64,000 nucleotides of DNA, from the NCBI RefSeq assembly GCF_002127325.2, contig NC_035446.2, positions 155,302,629 through 155,366,628 on the forward strand, written 5' to 3'. A program made the position numbers and the translations under genes. Under the pieces are notes generated by a model, which was given only the letters and a program-made list of their open reading frames with translations, was not told where the DNA came from and ran no database searches. Below are positions 43,241-54,457 of this stretch, piece by piece. How positions within the stretch are numbered: the stretch's first letter is position 1; each line of letters opens with the position of its first letter. This stretch comes from Helianthus annuus (lineage: Eukaryota; Streptophyta; Magnoliopsida; Asterales; Asteraceae).

Positions 43241-43710
43241 TCAACATGAACCAAAGCGCCTTCCTCGTCAACAGACACATCCTCCGGCTCACCATCGTCA
43301 CCGAGATTCGAATAGACTTGATGTTCAAAGCTCTGTTCACAACCGTAACTCCGATTTGGATAACACTCCTGCTGTACAAAGCTTTGCTCGCCACCGTAAC
43401 CGAAATTCGAATAACCTTGTTGACAACCGTAACTTTCGTTTGGATAACACTCCTGCTGTACAAAGCTATACTCGCCACCGTAACCGAAATTCGAATAACC
43501 TTGTTGTGCGTAAGGGTCCTCCACAGGGGTATTCAAATCCAGCTGCACCGTGTTATCACGATAACGAATGCCAGATACAACCTCTGTCTCCCTCAAGTTG
43601 GACGACACCGGTTTCTCAAACGAGTCAGAAATAGCGGTCCCCTCGTAAGAATCAGGAACAACCGACTCGTCAGAATAATCACCGAAAAGATAGTTACTGA
43701 ACCACGACAT
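43213..43710 (-). pseudogene. N-terminal piece of the element's first gene, 165 codons
   Basis: ATG 43710 (MSWFSNYLFGDYSDES). Acidic, rich in Ser, Gly, Tyr and Gln, with two copies of a 28-residue repeat containing GYSNFGYGGE and SFVQQECYPN. The last native residues are about EDVSVDEE; after that the frame reads into a GC box and AT repeat (ALVHVDFF…). So the ORF is a truncated gene joined to the middle of the element. I do not recognise the domain. By position it should be the start of the gene whose OTU-like tail is seen in copy 1, plausibly a MULE/FAR1-like transposase whose core was deleted. Confidence 0.5.
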
Positions 43711-43821
43711 CGTTTTTTCAAAAAATTTAACTAATAGAGCAAAGAAGATCGACAGAAAACAATTCGAGTGATGAATCTGTTGTCTGGCCAGTGATTTAAA
43801 GCCAGAATTTGGGATCGAAGC

Positions 43822-43853
43822 GCCGCGCTATGGCCAAAGCGCGGCGCTTAGGG
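43822..43853. repeat. GC-box palindrome upstream of the first gene
   Basis: AAGCGCCGCGCTATGGCC facing AAAGCGCGGCGCTT, about 110 bp before the ATG at 43710. Confidence 0.85.
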
Positions 43854-43945
43854 TTCACGGGACGACTGAAACCTAGGAAGCTTTATGTCTGTCAGTCTGT
43901 CACTCAGTCAGTCATTCGAAACCTCGTATCACCTTTTGTCGCCCT

Positions 43946-43980
43946 AAGCGCCGCGCTATGGCCAAAGCGGAGCGCTTAGG
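43946..43980. repeat. Subterminal GC-box palindrome, right end of copy 2
   Basis: CTAAGCGCCGCGCTATGGCC facing AAAGCGGAGCGCTTAG, about 40 bp from the element end. Confidence 0.85.
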
Positions 43981-44029
43981 GGTGTGAAAATTATTTTGGC
44001 TGTGTGTGATTAGCATGATCCATATATAA

Positions 44030-45243
44030 AGCACATAAACTTTAATATTACTTTTGTCAAGTAAAACAAAGTTAATTTCGTTGTTGGTTTGATTTTTTAC
44101 TTAAAAATTAAACATTCCAATTAGGATATTCAATGAATCGCAAATTGAATACTTAAATTAATAGTATCGATTTATTTAAAATTTGAAGGTATATTCGAAT
44201 TTGATTACTCAATTTGAATAAACTTCAAATTTCTAGTGATGTCTGAATTTGATTACTGAATTCGATGAAGTTTAAATGAACTCGAAATTAAGTACATACA
44301 CCCAACGTGCATTCCATTATTCATCTTCACATTAGAAAAAAACATTAACCAGTCGCATTGGTTTTGCGACTTGCGCATCTCCCGTTGCAACTCTAGATGT
44401 CGGACTCGTTATCGGAGTCCTTTGATATGAAGTTCCGATGGTCGTGGTTTTTGATCTCATTGCCTCGTCCGACGAATATACGACCACGGTTAACCTAAAC
44501 GATAAAATCACATGGGTCATGTCATCTGATCGCGCTACCTCGTCTGGCGGATCTATGGTCACGGTTGAATCGATTTCCACGAACAACCATTTATTTAGCT
44601 AGAGCTCTAACACCACTTCATGCACATAGGAAGGGGAATCAATCAGATAGATAACTCAATGATTAAATGAAGATCTTTAAGAAAAGAATGGTTAGAAAAA
44701 CCTTAAAGGTATTGTTTACACTAACTTAGAATTAAAAAATAAATCTATAATCTAAACGTACTCGACTAATAGTTCAATATCATTAGGAAACTATAATAAA
44801 AAGGATAAAATTTTAAAATACTCAATGTCATTAGGAAACTATAATAAAAAGGAGACAATTTTAAAATACTAAAACCAAAATGAATTGAGAAAAGGAGTCA
44901 ATAGTTACTTGAGGGTCAAAGTCAAATTTATTTATCGTGTCGGGTAAAAATGTCAAACCACAATATTTGTGGATTTAGGTTGACGAGCAAATGTTGAAAA
45001 ATCAACGAAGTGGTAATATTTCTTCTTATATAAAATTTATATTAAGTTAAATAATAATACGTATCATATTTAATGGGTAAGATTATTATATAAATACGTC
45101 TTAACTCTTAACGTGCAAAATGTGAAAAGTGAAAGGAGACTTTTTTTTTTTTAATTTGTTTTTTCTCATCTAGTCAAGTATATGTTTTAATTCTAAGATT
45201 GTAAAAAAATAATAGAAAATTTATATAATTACTTTAGTAGCGT
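44030..45243. other. No gene; AT-rich intergenic DNA
   Basis: Contains a 65-bp near-direct repeat (CATTAGGAAACTATAATAAAAAGGA at about 44781 and 44827), and the HEXO-flank-like text at 44912-44962. Frames here are short and unlike any protein I know. Confidence 0.4.
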
Positions 45244-45586
45244 AGGAGAAGTTTCAAATGAAAACCACTTTTAATGCGAAAACTCGAAAAATAACTAAAA
45301 ACAAGCCTAAAAAACACACCAATTTTTTTTTTGCATTTTTTTATTAAAAATCACTAGTTTTTGTATATAAAAAAAACTTTTTTTTCAATTTTTTTTTTGT
45401 AGTGCACATGTGTAGTACATATACACATGTGCACTACAAATTTTTTTTTTTTTGAAAAAAGTTTTTTTTTGTATACTTAAAATAGCGAAAATTGGTAGGA
45501 AATTTTTTTTTGTATGTTTTTTAGGCTTTTTTAGTTAGTTTTCGAGTTTTTCCGTTAATTAGTGGTTTTCATTTAAATATTCCCCT
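45244..45586. mobile_element. Foldback-type MITE, ~340 bp
   Basis: Ends AGGAGAAGTTTCAAATGAAAA and, inverted, AGGGGAATATTTAAATGAAAA. Pairing continues inward through ACTCGAAAA, CTAAAAAAGCCTAAAAAAC and centres on GTGCACATGTGTAGTACATATACACATGTGCAC. The end sequence (AAATGAAAACCAC) is shared with the MITE at 50432. Confidence 0.75.
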
Positions 45587-45596
45587 AGTAGAGTAA

Positions 45597-45821
45597 GGGG
45601 CTGTTTGGTAGCCTCTTAATGACCATTCAGATGCTACCTCTTAATGTTTTAAAACCTCTGAATGGATAAGAGGTAGCCTCAAGTCTGAATAGTTAAGAGG
45701 TAACCTCTGAATGGTAAATCATCACATGTCACATTTTTCTACCTTCTCATTGGTAAAATTCTTAATAGTTCCATTAAGATGTAGGCTCTTAATAACCATT
45801 CAGAGGCTACCAAACAGCCCC
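45597..45821. mobile_element. Tourist-like MITE (family 3), TSD TAA
   Basis: Inverted ends GGGGCTGTTTGGTAGCC on both sides, flanked by TAA (45594-45596, 45822-45824), 225 bp, with inner copies of CTCTTAATGACCATTCAGA. Confidence 0.85.
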
Positions 45822-46016
45822 TAATTGAGTATATTTACTCTACTAAAGTAAGTGTACAAAAAAAATATTCTTTTAATTTTTTTCAGCTAAAAGAAGTTAT
45901 ACTAAAGTAAATGAGAAAAAAATTCAAAAAATAAAATAAAACTTGGAATACAAAGGAATTTAGAATCCAATTGTATTAAATTTCATTAACCAAACGCACC
46001 CTGCTGACTTTTACAG

Positions 46017-46492
46017 GTGCACCACAACACCTATGCGTTGATAGTAAGTACAGAAAACATGTATAGCGGAAAAGACCGTTCCAAGCTCCTTGTCAACGGC
46101 CTGTTCCGCGTGGGAGGCGCCGCCAACCGCCACTCTGATGACAACACTTCCAAATACCAACTTCTTCACACAGTACATAACAACACATCAAGTTCAGATA
46201 TGTCCTACAACTCTATCATTCGGAAAGAAGACAACGCCGGAATAACTGGCATCAATATCAACAAAGATCTTCTCACTGCAGCCATATCCACCATAGGTCA
46301 CCACATCCTTCCAATGAAACAGAAACTCCTCTACACCATATATTACATTGTCAGAAAACTCATTCCAGCATTATACATCCAGCCAGTTTCAACATGGCGG
46401 TAGAACACTTCATTCCTCACTTGGGCGTGCTCGACGAACTGCAGAAGTCATTGGGGTTTTCCGACGTTGACATGGAGAATGACACTGTATAG
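46017..46492 (+). pseudogene. 3-ketoacyl-CoA synthase (KCS/FAE1-type) fragment
   Basis: Reads ALIVSTEN, GKDRSKLLVNGLFRVGGAA, SKYQLLHTV, SYNSIIRKEDNAG and INKDLLTAA, then LPMKQKLLYTI. These are the central/C-terminal motifs of plant very-long-chain fatty acid elongase condensing enzymes (FAE1/KCS). The frame is lost near 46390 and resumes in another phase as FNMAVEHFIPHLGVLDELQKS before a TAG at 46490-46492. The N-terminal half with the catalytic Cys is absent. A dead gene piece; the preceding TTTTACAG could be a chance acceptor, since most KCS genes have no intron there. Confidence 0.85.
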
Positions 46493-46608
46493 ATATGGAA
46501 ACACATCCAGCAGCTCGATATGCCATGGGCTGGCTTACGTGGAGGGTTGTGAACTGTTTCCTTTCTATTTGGAACCTTCAAAGTAAAGATAATTATTTAT
46601 TACTTCAA

Positions 46609-47277
46609 CTAGTTTACAACCCCGTGTATTACACGGGTTGAGTGACGAAAAATGTAAATTCTAAGCTTGTATATAATCCTTATTAATGAAATGACTTATT
46701 TAGATAAATTAGTAAAACAAAAGAACAGTTATATTTTCGTTACTTGTACATGTGATTTGATACTTTATTAGTAATTACTGTTTAAATCCAAATAGTATAT
46801 TTTATCTTAACAAATATATATGGTCAGTGTAAAATGAAAACTTCTACGAGTTGTGAGAACTTAGAGAACTCAACCTTACAAAAGGTTTTTTTGAATTTTT
46901 TGCAGAGGGTGTGAATGAGCGGTTAGAGACTCAAGGTGTTAAACCTTTTGATTTTGGATTCAAGTGGTTAAAACCACTAAAACATAGGGTCTCAAGAAGT
47001 AATTTACTATTAATTAAATTTGAAATTATACGTTTGATCTCTAACTATATTAAATAATATTATACTAATTATATTATTTGATACATTTATATTTGTTATA
47101 GATAATTGTTAATTAAATTTGAATGTAGACGTTTATCTCTAACTATATTAATTAATATTATATTATATTATATTTTGTGTATAAAATTAATATGTAATAC
47201 TATTATTAAAAGGGAGTAGACACCAGAGAGTGACACGTGTCAAAATTTTTTTTGTTTATTAGTATAATAATAATAAT

Positions 47278-47332
<55 letters not shown>

Positions 47333-47335
47333 TGT
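46609..47335 (-). mobile_element. Non-autonomous Helitron-like element
   Basis: Minus-strand 3' end: perfect hairpin CCCGTGT-AAT-ACACGGG (46621-46637), then GTTGTAAA and CTAG, followed by T. The other end lies in or just past an AAT microsatellite (47267-47331), beside TTTTGACACGTGTCACTCTC, a subterminal text typical of plant Helitron-like elements. Exact 5' TC not fixed. No protein. Confidence 0.55.
47267..47331. repeat. AAT microsatellite
   Basis: About 20 repeats of AAT, with one short interruption. Confidence 0.95.
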
Positions 47336-47339
47336 ATTT

Positions 47340-48776
47340 GGATACTATATGTATTGTTTCTTGTTTGAAAAATAAACATATTGTACTGTTATAAAAAATC
47401 CATTGTTACTAGTGCCTAAGATATGTTTTTGAGATTGCGTAACAAAATGTAATTAAGTTTATCTAAATCAACGGACGTGGACATGTTTGTTCTCTTCGAA
47501 TACAAATAATAAAAAAATGATTTAGAATTTTTTATTGAATATCCATGACCATTCAAAACAGATAAAATCAGTTCGAGTATACTACACTAGTGATTTAAAA
47601 ATCGGATTGGACCAAAGGTTGGCTCCACCGATTTAGAGCCTAACACAAAAAAACAGTATTTTCCATGAAAATTATGATGGTCGACAAGAAAGCCTAAACC
47701 TTTGGCTTTACTACTCTTGTTTGTTAATTCATTTGTCAATCAATACACCAAATTGTAAAATAAGTCGGCTTTCTTGAGTCTTCAAATGAGGAGGTCCATG
47801 TCAGCTTCTACTCCACAATTGACCTTTGAAGGTCTTTCTCAATTTATGGACCATTTTCGGCAGTGATAACCAATTAACCATAGCTCTTAGTGTCTGGTTA
47901 ACTAGCAATTTTTCGTGATGTAGTTTGTGACTGGTGATTAAACATGACAGCATAAACGCACAAAACTTTAATATTGTTGGGTATCTATCATATTTAATAC
48001 GAAATTCATCTGTTTTTTTTTTCTAACAAGCTTATAAGTTACATTTTGAATACTCATACAATCCAATCAAATTTTGATACAAGCTTGAAAATTTGAAGCT
48101 AGACTTGAATTTGGTTTAACCGTTGAAAATGCCAACTCCCATGACAGAAATCAACTGAAGTACAACTAATCACACAAGATAATAAAGACATAAAGGAAAT
48201 TGCTCACATAATTAGGGTCTACATAAACCAATATCAATCCAAGCAACCGTTGTACTCTGCAAGTCATTGGTTGGATTTCAACTTGCTTATATGTTTTAAT
48301 TTCATTTTATGGCTTTAATTTTGGGAGGTGGTTTGCTTTAATTTATCAATCAACTAATAAAAATTGGGTTTTCTTAATCATTCTGTTTGTGGTTTCTTGA
48401 AGAAGGACATGAGAAATTGTTAATCATTCTGTTTATGGTTTCTAAACTTGGAAGGGCAAAACAGGAATAAACTGTAAAAGTTGTTGTGGAAGGTGTAGAA
48501 AGATTTAAGAAGGAAATGGGCACCATTACAATGGAAGCTGAAATGGAAATAGGCAACAATGGAATGGAAATGGGCAATAGTGTTTTCTAATTGAATATGC
48601 TGTAGCTACAAATGAGAATGGTCTGTAAATGGTTTTTAATTGAAATTATAATAGCCACAAATGTTTTGTAATGGATTTCTTACTGCAAATTACAGTTTAT
48701 TCCTGTTGTGTAATTCTTGTTTATTAAAAATTTTTGTCTGATGCATGATTTCAAACTGCTAGGTACTACAGATTAA
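47340..48776. other. No gene seen
   Basis: AT-rich DNA with a small direct repeat TTAATCATTCTGTTT(A/G)TGGTTTCT (48374, 48420). Nothing coding is supported. Confidence 0.4.
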
Positions 48777-49453
48777 ATGTCTCGGTACAGAGCAACCCGA
48801 AAAGTTGGTACATTGGGGACAGTCTACAATTCATTAGACTCTACATTTAAGAGAGTCGTTGATCAGATCATTGACAGCAAAGGGGATGGTCACTGTTTTC
48901 TGAGGTTGTTGCGGCTCACAAGTACAACCCAGACTCCAACTACACTGCTATCTTTGTTATTGAAGAAATATGATATGGAGAACCACTACTTCAAGATAAA
49001 TGGCCATCATTTAAATGTGACACTTCAGAACATTTTGTATTTGACCGGTTTGCCCATTGATGGAAAGGCAATAATTTCATTAACAAGCCGGGATAAAGAG
49101 GCATTTGAAAGAGTGTTCATTTCACTTGACAGAAATGAGAAAGTGACCGTGCCCACTTTGAAGAAAATAGTAGAAACCCAAAGTAAAGAACACAAGGAAC
49201 GGCTGATTGCCCTTCTTTTGATAGTAATGGTCTGCTTTGTTACTCCTGTGCGTGATGATTATATCGTCCATAATTATCTAGTCTAGTTTGTGGAAAAACT
49301 GGATGAAGTAGATGGTTACGCATGGGGAGCGGCGTTACTGTCCACCTTCTACTGTACGATTGAGAATAAGAAGAAGTCTGTTGATGCCAATTGTTGGCCT
49401 CTTTTGGTAAGACCGTAAGACAACCTCTTTTTGTATCTCAATTACAAATTGTT

Positions 49454-49463
<10 letters not shown>

Positions 49464-49511
<48 letters not shown>

Positions 49512-50042
49512 TGTAATGTACATTACGGCTTAACGTACATCACGTACGACAACATGCGTGATTATTGTATAGAACATGCGTGATTTCAATTAGCCCTGGG
49601 TTTGATCAATTTTGTCCAATTCGATTCAAATTTCTTTTCGTTTCACTTCAAATAGGCTATTGTTCGTTCAATTTCATCGAATTGGGTTCGAATTCATCGT
49701 TGATTTTGAAAAGTTTCATTAATAAATCGACCCTCGAATTCAATCTGTAGAACAGAGCATGAATTTGTACGTTTGGAAATCGATTACGTCAGTGGTGGAT
49801 TCGGTTTCGGAAGACCTGAAACATGAGGAAGTGTTATCGTTGGAAACGGAATCGAAGAAGGAGCTGGAATGATGATGGTGAACCCAGTTTTAAAGGTTGA
49901 AGATGATAATGAGATAATCACGCAAGTGTATTTTAAATAAATGCATGTTGTTTTGTTGAGATTATAACGTGCGTGATTTTCCATTGAACGTGCGTAATTT
50001 CATGACGTACTGGTCGTACGTTAAGCTGTAATGTATGTTAAC

Positions 50043-50120
<78 letters not shown>
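49464..50120. mobile_element. MITE nested in a TA/GA microsatellite
   Basis: The left side reads (TA)n(GA)n then GTGTAATGTACATTACGGC, TTAACGTAC; the right side is its inverted form with TTAAGCTGTAATGTATGTTAAC then (CT)n(TA)n. The microsatellites are thus themselves part of the inverted ends or the target. No coding function. Confidence 0.65.
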
Positions 50121-50122
<2 letters not shown>

Positions 50123-50350
50123 CTATTGCAGGCTTTTTTCTGTATTCGTATTCCAAAACTCTGTGAAGCACTTGGCTTTCATATCAACCTGGAGAACCAT
50201 CAAGCTCCATTGTTGAATGAATGTATGACAGCAATGCAAAAATTTCAGTAAACAAAAGAAATAACTATAAAGGGATAGTATCTTCAGTTTTAGCAGATCT
50301 TGAAGATGAGGCAAATCTCACTCTCTCCATCTCTCTCTCTCTCTCTACTT

Positions 50351-50352
<2 letters not shown>

Positions 50353-50434
<82 letters not shown>

Positions 50435-50853
50435 GACCGCTAAAATGAAAACCACCTCCAGTTGTAAGAACCATGAGAACTACACCGTACGGGGCGAGTT
50501 GGACCAAAAGTTTTTTTCATAAACGTAGATGCGTGTATTATAAACACATTTGTAAAAAAAATTCAAAAAAAAAAAAATGTCGTGTGTGTAGTTTTGAGCA
50601 CCACAAGTTTGTGTTTACCGGTACCGTAAATTTTAAATAAAATTTACGGTACACGTAAAAACAAACTTGTGTTGCTCAAAACTACACTCACGATATTTTT
50701 TTTTTTGAATTTTTTTTACAAATGTGTTTATAATACACGCATCTATGTTTATGAAAATTTTTTTTGGTCCAACTCGCCCCGGATCAAAAAGTTCTCATGG
50801 TTCTTACAACTGGAGGTGGTTTTCATTTTAGCGGTCCCCTATATATATATATA
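50353..50853. mobile_element. Foldback MITE flanked by (TA)n
   Basis: From 50432 the text GGGGACCGCTAAAATGAAAA, CCACCTCCAGTTGTAAGAACC runs for about 195 bp and returns inverted up to 50840, ending GGTGGTTTTCATTTTAGCGG, TCCCC. The centre is GGTACCGTAAATTTTAAATA. (TA)n lies on both sides (50353-50431, 50841-50853), as in Micron-type MITEs that live in TA microsatellites. Confidence 0.8.
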
Positions 50854-51204
50854 TTCTTCTAATATAATATTTTGTATAAAAAAGGAAATAAAATGGCATC
50901 CATACAATGACGAGATGTTGGATGATGGTATGCGGCTCCAGCTTCCTTTTGTGACATGTCTTGCCCCGGTCATATGCATGAATTTTGTGGCGTATCATCG
51001 ACCACTTATTCATCTAAAGCAGTTCAGGGGGCTTGAGAAGTATGTGGGAAAACCAGTTGATTGGAACCCATGAGATATTAAGCTTAAACAGAACAGCGAC
51101 GATTCGAACCAGGACTATGAAAAAATTTACGCAGGGGCGCTTACGCTTTGGAAAGACCGTAAACGCGTTAAGGAGTTCATTAGAAAGTCCTTAAAACTAG
51201 ATGA

Positions 51205-51395
51205 TTCGCAGCCCCTCTCCAGTCACAGCTACCAGCATTCACCTTAGTCACAGCGGCCCCCGGTCATTAATGATCATTCCATCTTGTCGTCTCTGATTAA
51301 TTCGCAGCCCCTCTCTAGTCACAGCTACCAGCATTCACCTCAGTCACAGCGGCCTCCAGACACAGCTACCATCTTTTCGTCCCCGATTAATTCGC
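51205..51395. repeat. Tandem repeat, two ~96-bp units
   Basis: ATTCGCAGCCCCTCTC and CAGCTACCAGCATTCACC recur in both units, at the 3' end of the PMD remnant. Confidence 0.8.
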
Positions 51396-53501
51396 AGTAC
51401 ATAAAATGATAAAGTTCATAAAATAGAATAGAAACAACATCTCAAGTATTCCATCAGCATCAAAGTGTTGTGGCCTTGAATTCTCCAACAATCTCTTCTA
51501 CATCAACTAGAGAAGTAGTGGCATCACCATCCGATAAAGCAAAAACAACTTATTTTCATCCACTTTGATTTTAATTACTATAGCAAACCATTGGGCTAAT
51601 TCATAAACAACTTCACCCAATGTTATATAAATGGTTGGCACAAAATTAATAACAACAATTCCGTCAGAAGCGACAACACTTTTCAGTTTTTCAATTGAAT
51701 CCGGAGTAATCAACGACGGAGGTGGAGGTGTATAGACTCCGGGTTGAAAGTAATTCATATGCACCAGCAAAAAATCTGAAACCCTCCACTAAACTTCTGA
51801 ACAAAATAAAAAACAGAATGTTTCGCGTTGATCTGAGGAGCATGAAACTAATTTAAAACATCTAACAGTTCGGCTTCAAAAAGCTCAACTAACGATGAGT
51901 CAACACCAAAGAAACCCATCATATAGTGCAGTCTTAATGCATATCCATCCACACAAACTCATTCACAATTAAAATTTGCTTACAAAAAGTTGAAAACTGA
52001 TCCGGTGCCCATCCCTCCAAAATGAAACGCAAGACTCTTTTGGGTTTTTCTCTCTCCTAAGTCTGTTAAAAAAACTATGTTGTTTTCTTTCATTTTCTAG
52101 CATTAAAGACTTGATCCCAAATACCATGGCCTTGTTATGGGGTTCTAAAATTTCATCAAGATCAATAAGAAAACCTGTCTTATCTTGGTTGACATCACTC
52201 ACATCTACAATGTCTTTTCCATCTCTCTTTTTCAAAAGAACCTCAGCATGTATCATATTACCCGTAATCTCCTACGCCGCTCTAACTTTCCTTTTACCTT
52301 AACTCATCGGTTACTATATACAACTTTCTCCAGATCCAGTCTCAGTTACTATATTCCTCATGGCTGGCCTAGGGGTGGGCGGGGAAGACCACCGGCCAGG
52401 GCTCAATATTTTGAGGGACACGTTTTTTTATAAAAAAACCGATATGTATATGTAAAATATTTTTTTTAATAGGGTACACCCATACAAATACTAACATAGG
52501 CCCTCTTACAAAACTATTCTTATGGTTTAGATTAGTTATTAACCCTTTTGGCATTAGGTTTAGACCTTTAGTGAGCCCAATACCCAATTTCGTTAAGGTC
52601 TAAGGGCACTTTTTTTTCGAGCTCGAACATGGTACACGAATTCTCAGTGCCAGCCCTGCCATTCCTATCGGGTTCCTGCAACAAAATTTAAATTATGTGA
52701 TGCAAAAGCATATATATAGAAACGAAAATAATATATTGGAAAATAAAGATCCATAGAGGTATTTTATAAAACCCTAACCTGCAACAAAATGTTGCATGTT
52801 TGGCACAACAAAATAATTAACAAAACTAGAAACACGTCCAAAATCAGCCCTTGGATAAAAACGACAATTATTAAAATAAAAAAAACAAAAAAAAATTATA
52901 TAGAAAATCAAAAGATATCCACAAATCAGAACAAGTTGTTGAACATATTGTTTAGTTGGAAGATTATGACCATAACCATCATCGGATCTCAACATCAAAT
53001 AACGAAATTATGATAAAAAATTGAATTCAACAAACAAACAAGTTAGAAGATAAAATGAGATCCACGGCTTTTCGTATGGGTTTTTTTTTTTTTTTTGTTT
53101 TTTTGCCTTAGACTAAAGGATATGGTGAGGCCCATCCCCATGAGGATGGGCCGCCACGTAGACGCCACATCACTGGCTCATGGGGGATGGACCCTCCTTC
53201 ACTTTTGAGGGGGTGGAGGATGGGGCTCCACATAATTTATAAAAACAATTAAAAATTTAATTTATTTGATTATTTAGAGAGAGAAAGAGATAGAGAGGAG
53301 AGAGAAAGAGAGAGAGGACAGAGAAAAAAGAGAGAGAGAGAAGTGGGCCGGCGAGTTCGTCTGTGGACTGCTGGGGACGACGGAAAAGGATGGGGGGGGG
53401 GTGTGGGGGACCGGCGCCGGGGCTCGCCGGGCCTTAGCCGGCCCCCATACCGTCTAGTCTTAGATGCCCATCACGTGTGTTTATCTAGATGTCCATATAC
53501 T
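51396..53501. other. Mostly non-coding; one possible gene remnant
   Basis: Apart from the minus-strand remnant at 51507-52256 I see only decayed repeats: CAGGGCT…AGCCCTG-bounded text (52396-52676), AT-rich DNA, a GC-rich patch with CATCCCC repeats (53136-53235), and GA-rich tracts (53275-53342). Confidence 0.4.
51507..52256 (-). pseudogene. Possible methyltransferase-like (METTL13-type) gene remnant
   Basis: Two open pieces on the minus strand. The upstream one (52256-51969) reads MIHAEVLLKK, KTGFLIDLDEILEPHNKAM and MLENERKQHSFF. The downstream one (51770-51507) reads SLITPDSIEKLKSVVASDG, IVVINFV and KVDENKLFLL. The second resembles the end of plant METTL13-like proteins (…G.F.VNLVSR…), but only loosely. 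Between them the frame has stops. I am unsure; it may be another Rossmann-fold gene or an element-borne piece. Confidence 0.3.
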
Positions 53502-53706
53502 AGATGTAAGCGTAGATATATGTCCATAGGTCTAAAACTCACACTTATTTACTTATATTTAGTGTTTAAACATATATTTGTATATAACTAACAAATACTA
53601 GATGTAAGTGTAGATATATGTCCATTACTTACATAGGTCTAAAACTCACACTTATTTACTCATACTTAGTGTTTAAACATATTATATTTGTATATAACTA
53701 ACAAGT
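53502..53706. repeat. Tandem duplication, two ~100-bp units
   Basis: AGATGTAAG(C/T)GTAGATATAT and GTTTAAACATAT…GTATATAACTAACAA occur in both units; the second has an extra TTACTTACA. Confidence 0.9.
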
Positions 53707-54457
53707 AAAAGCACACAAACACAAACATAGATGATAGATCGTTAAGTAAACTCTTGTAAAAACATGAGACAACACCTTGTATTTTAAGAAAATAAACTTG
53801 TTTAAAGTGTTACTTTTGTTTTTAAACAATTTCAAGAACATAAACCACTTAAGTGGGTATTTTCTTGTAAAAACCAACTTTTAACTACATGAAAAAAATA
53901 TATAATATGAAGTCTCACCTTAGCAAGTAAGCAAAAGGAAGAGTTGGAAATGAGAAGAGTGTGGCTGGGAAGTGGACGGCCAAAAGTGGGGAATGAGGGA
54001 GTTTCTAGAGTGGGTATGGTATTTTTACCTTCAATTGTTTCCAGAAGGCAAAGCAGTGAAGAACTAGTGTTAGTTTCCTTCCACTTCCCTCTATTAAAAA
54101 AAAAACTTTGAAACAATCTTTTCCATCTTCCTTCCACTTCCTTTCCGTTCATTCTTTAAAAAAGACAAAGAAAACCAAATGAAAGTAGGGTGTACCAGTA
54201 CTGAAAAGTACCTATCACGAAAATCGAAAACAAATGGGTACGGGTAGCACTACTGAAAGTGCTCAGAGTACAGTATTCGAGAGTACATCAACTCAAAATA
54301 GTGGTACTATACGATACCGAAAATACAAAAAACAGCCTGGTACGGTACTAGTACTGAGTATCATTTGTTGATCCCTACATATAAGTTAAACCCTGATTTA
54401 TTTATTTGTATTTTAAATGGAAAACAACGGGCATTCAATTCAATTTAAACCATAAAC
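53707..54457. other. No gene; decayed repeat DNA
   Basis: Includes text rich in GGTAC/GTACC (54190-54370) like that at 54690-54950; these are probably two remnants of one repeat family. Confidence 0.35.

Larger units (their letters stand above)
40443..44021 (-). mobile_element. GC-hairpin transposon, copy 2 (3.58 kb, both ends visible)
   Basis: Outer ends GGCTGGGTCTATTCGCACAC (left) and, inverted, GGATCATGCTAATCACACAC (right) are imperfect inverted repeats. The flanking 8-mer ATATATAA is present on both sides (40435-40442, 44022-44029), though AT-rich. In reading order on the minus strand: two GC boxes, the first ~150 codons of an upstream gene, a jump into the right half of a GC box, AT-rich intron repeats, intact gene B, a local duplication and a long terminal hairpin. 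Compared with copy 1 the middle (rest of the first gene, the 5' exon of gene B and two and a half boxes) is missing, which reads as an internal deletion. Confidence 0.7.
48777..51260 (+). pseudogene. Plant mobile domain (PMD, aminotransferase-like) gene remnant, broken by MITEs
   Basis: The first part (48777-49286) has HYFKINGHHLNVTLQNILYLTGLPIDGKAI, the signature of the plant mobile domain family (PF10536; MAIL1/MAIN relatives and MULE-borne copies). A stop TAG at 49285 interrupts text that continues FVEKLDEVDGYAWGAALLSTFY. After a MITE comes FCIRIPKLCEALGFH (50130-50175). After a second MITE comes IKWHPYNDEMLDDG and CMNFVAYHRPLIHLKQF (50885-51070), which is the PMD W-x-PY region. Further stops follow and two tandem repeats close it. 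Intron borders cannot be told from insertions here. Likely non-functional. Confidence 0.75.

Noticed and set aside
50221..50507. Frames with long Ile-Tyr runs
   Set aside because: Translations of the TA microsatellite.
52396..52676. Possible hAT element between CAGGGCT and AGCCCTG
   Set aside because: Ends share only a few bases and the flanking 8-mers do not match.
53832..54152. Minus-strand frame of 106 codons (MNGKEVEGRWKRLFQ…)
   Set aside because: No known motif, low complexity in places, and set in decayed repeat DNA; not supportable as a gene.
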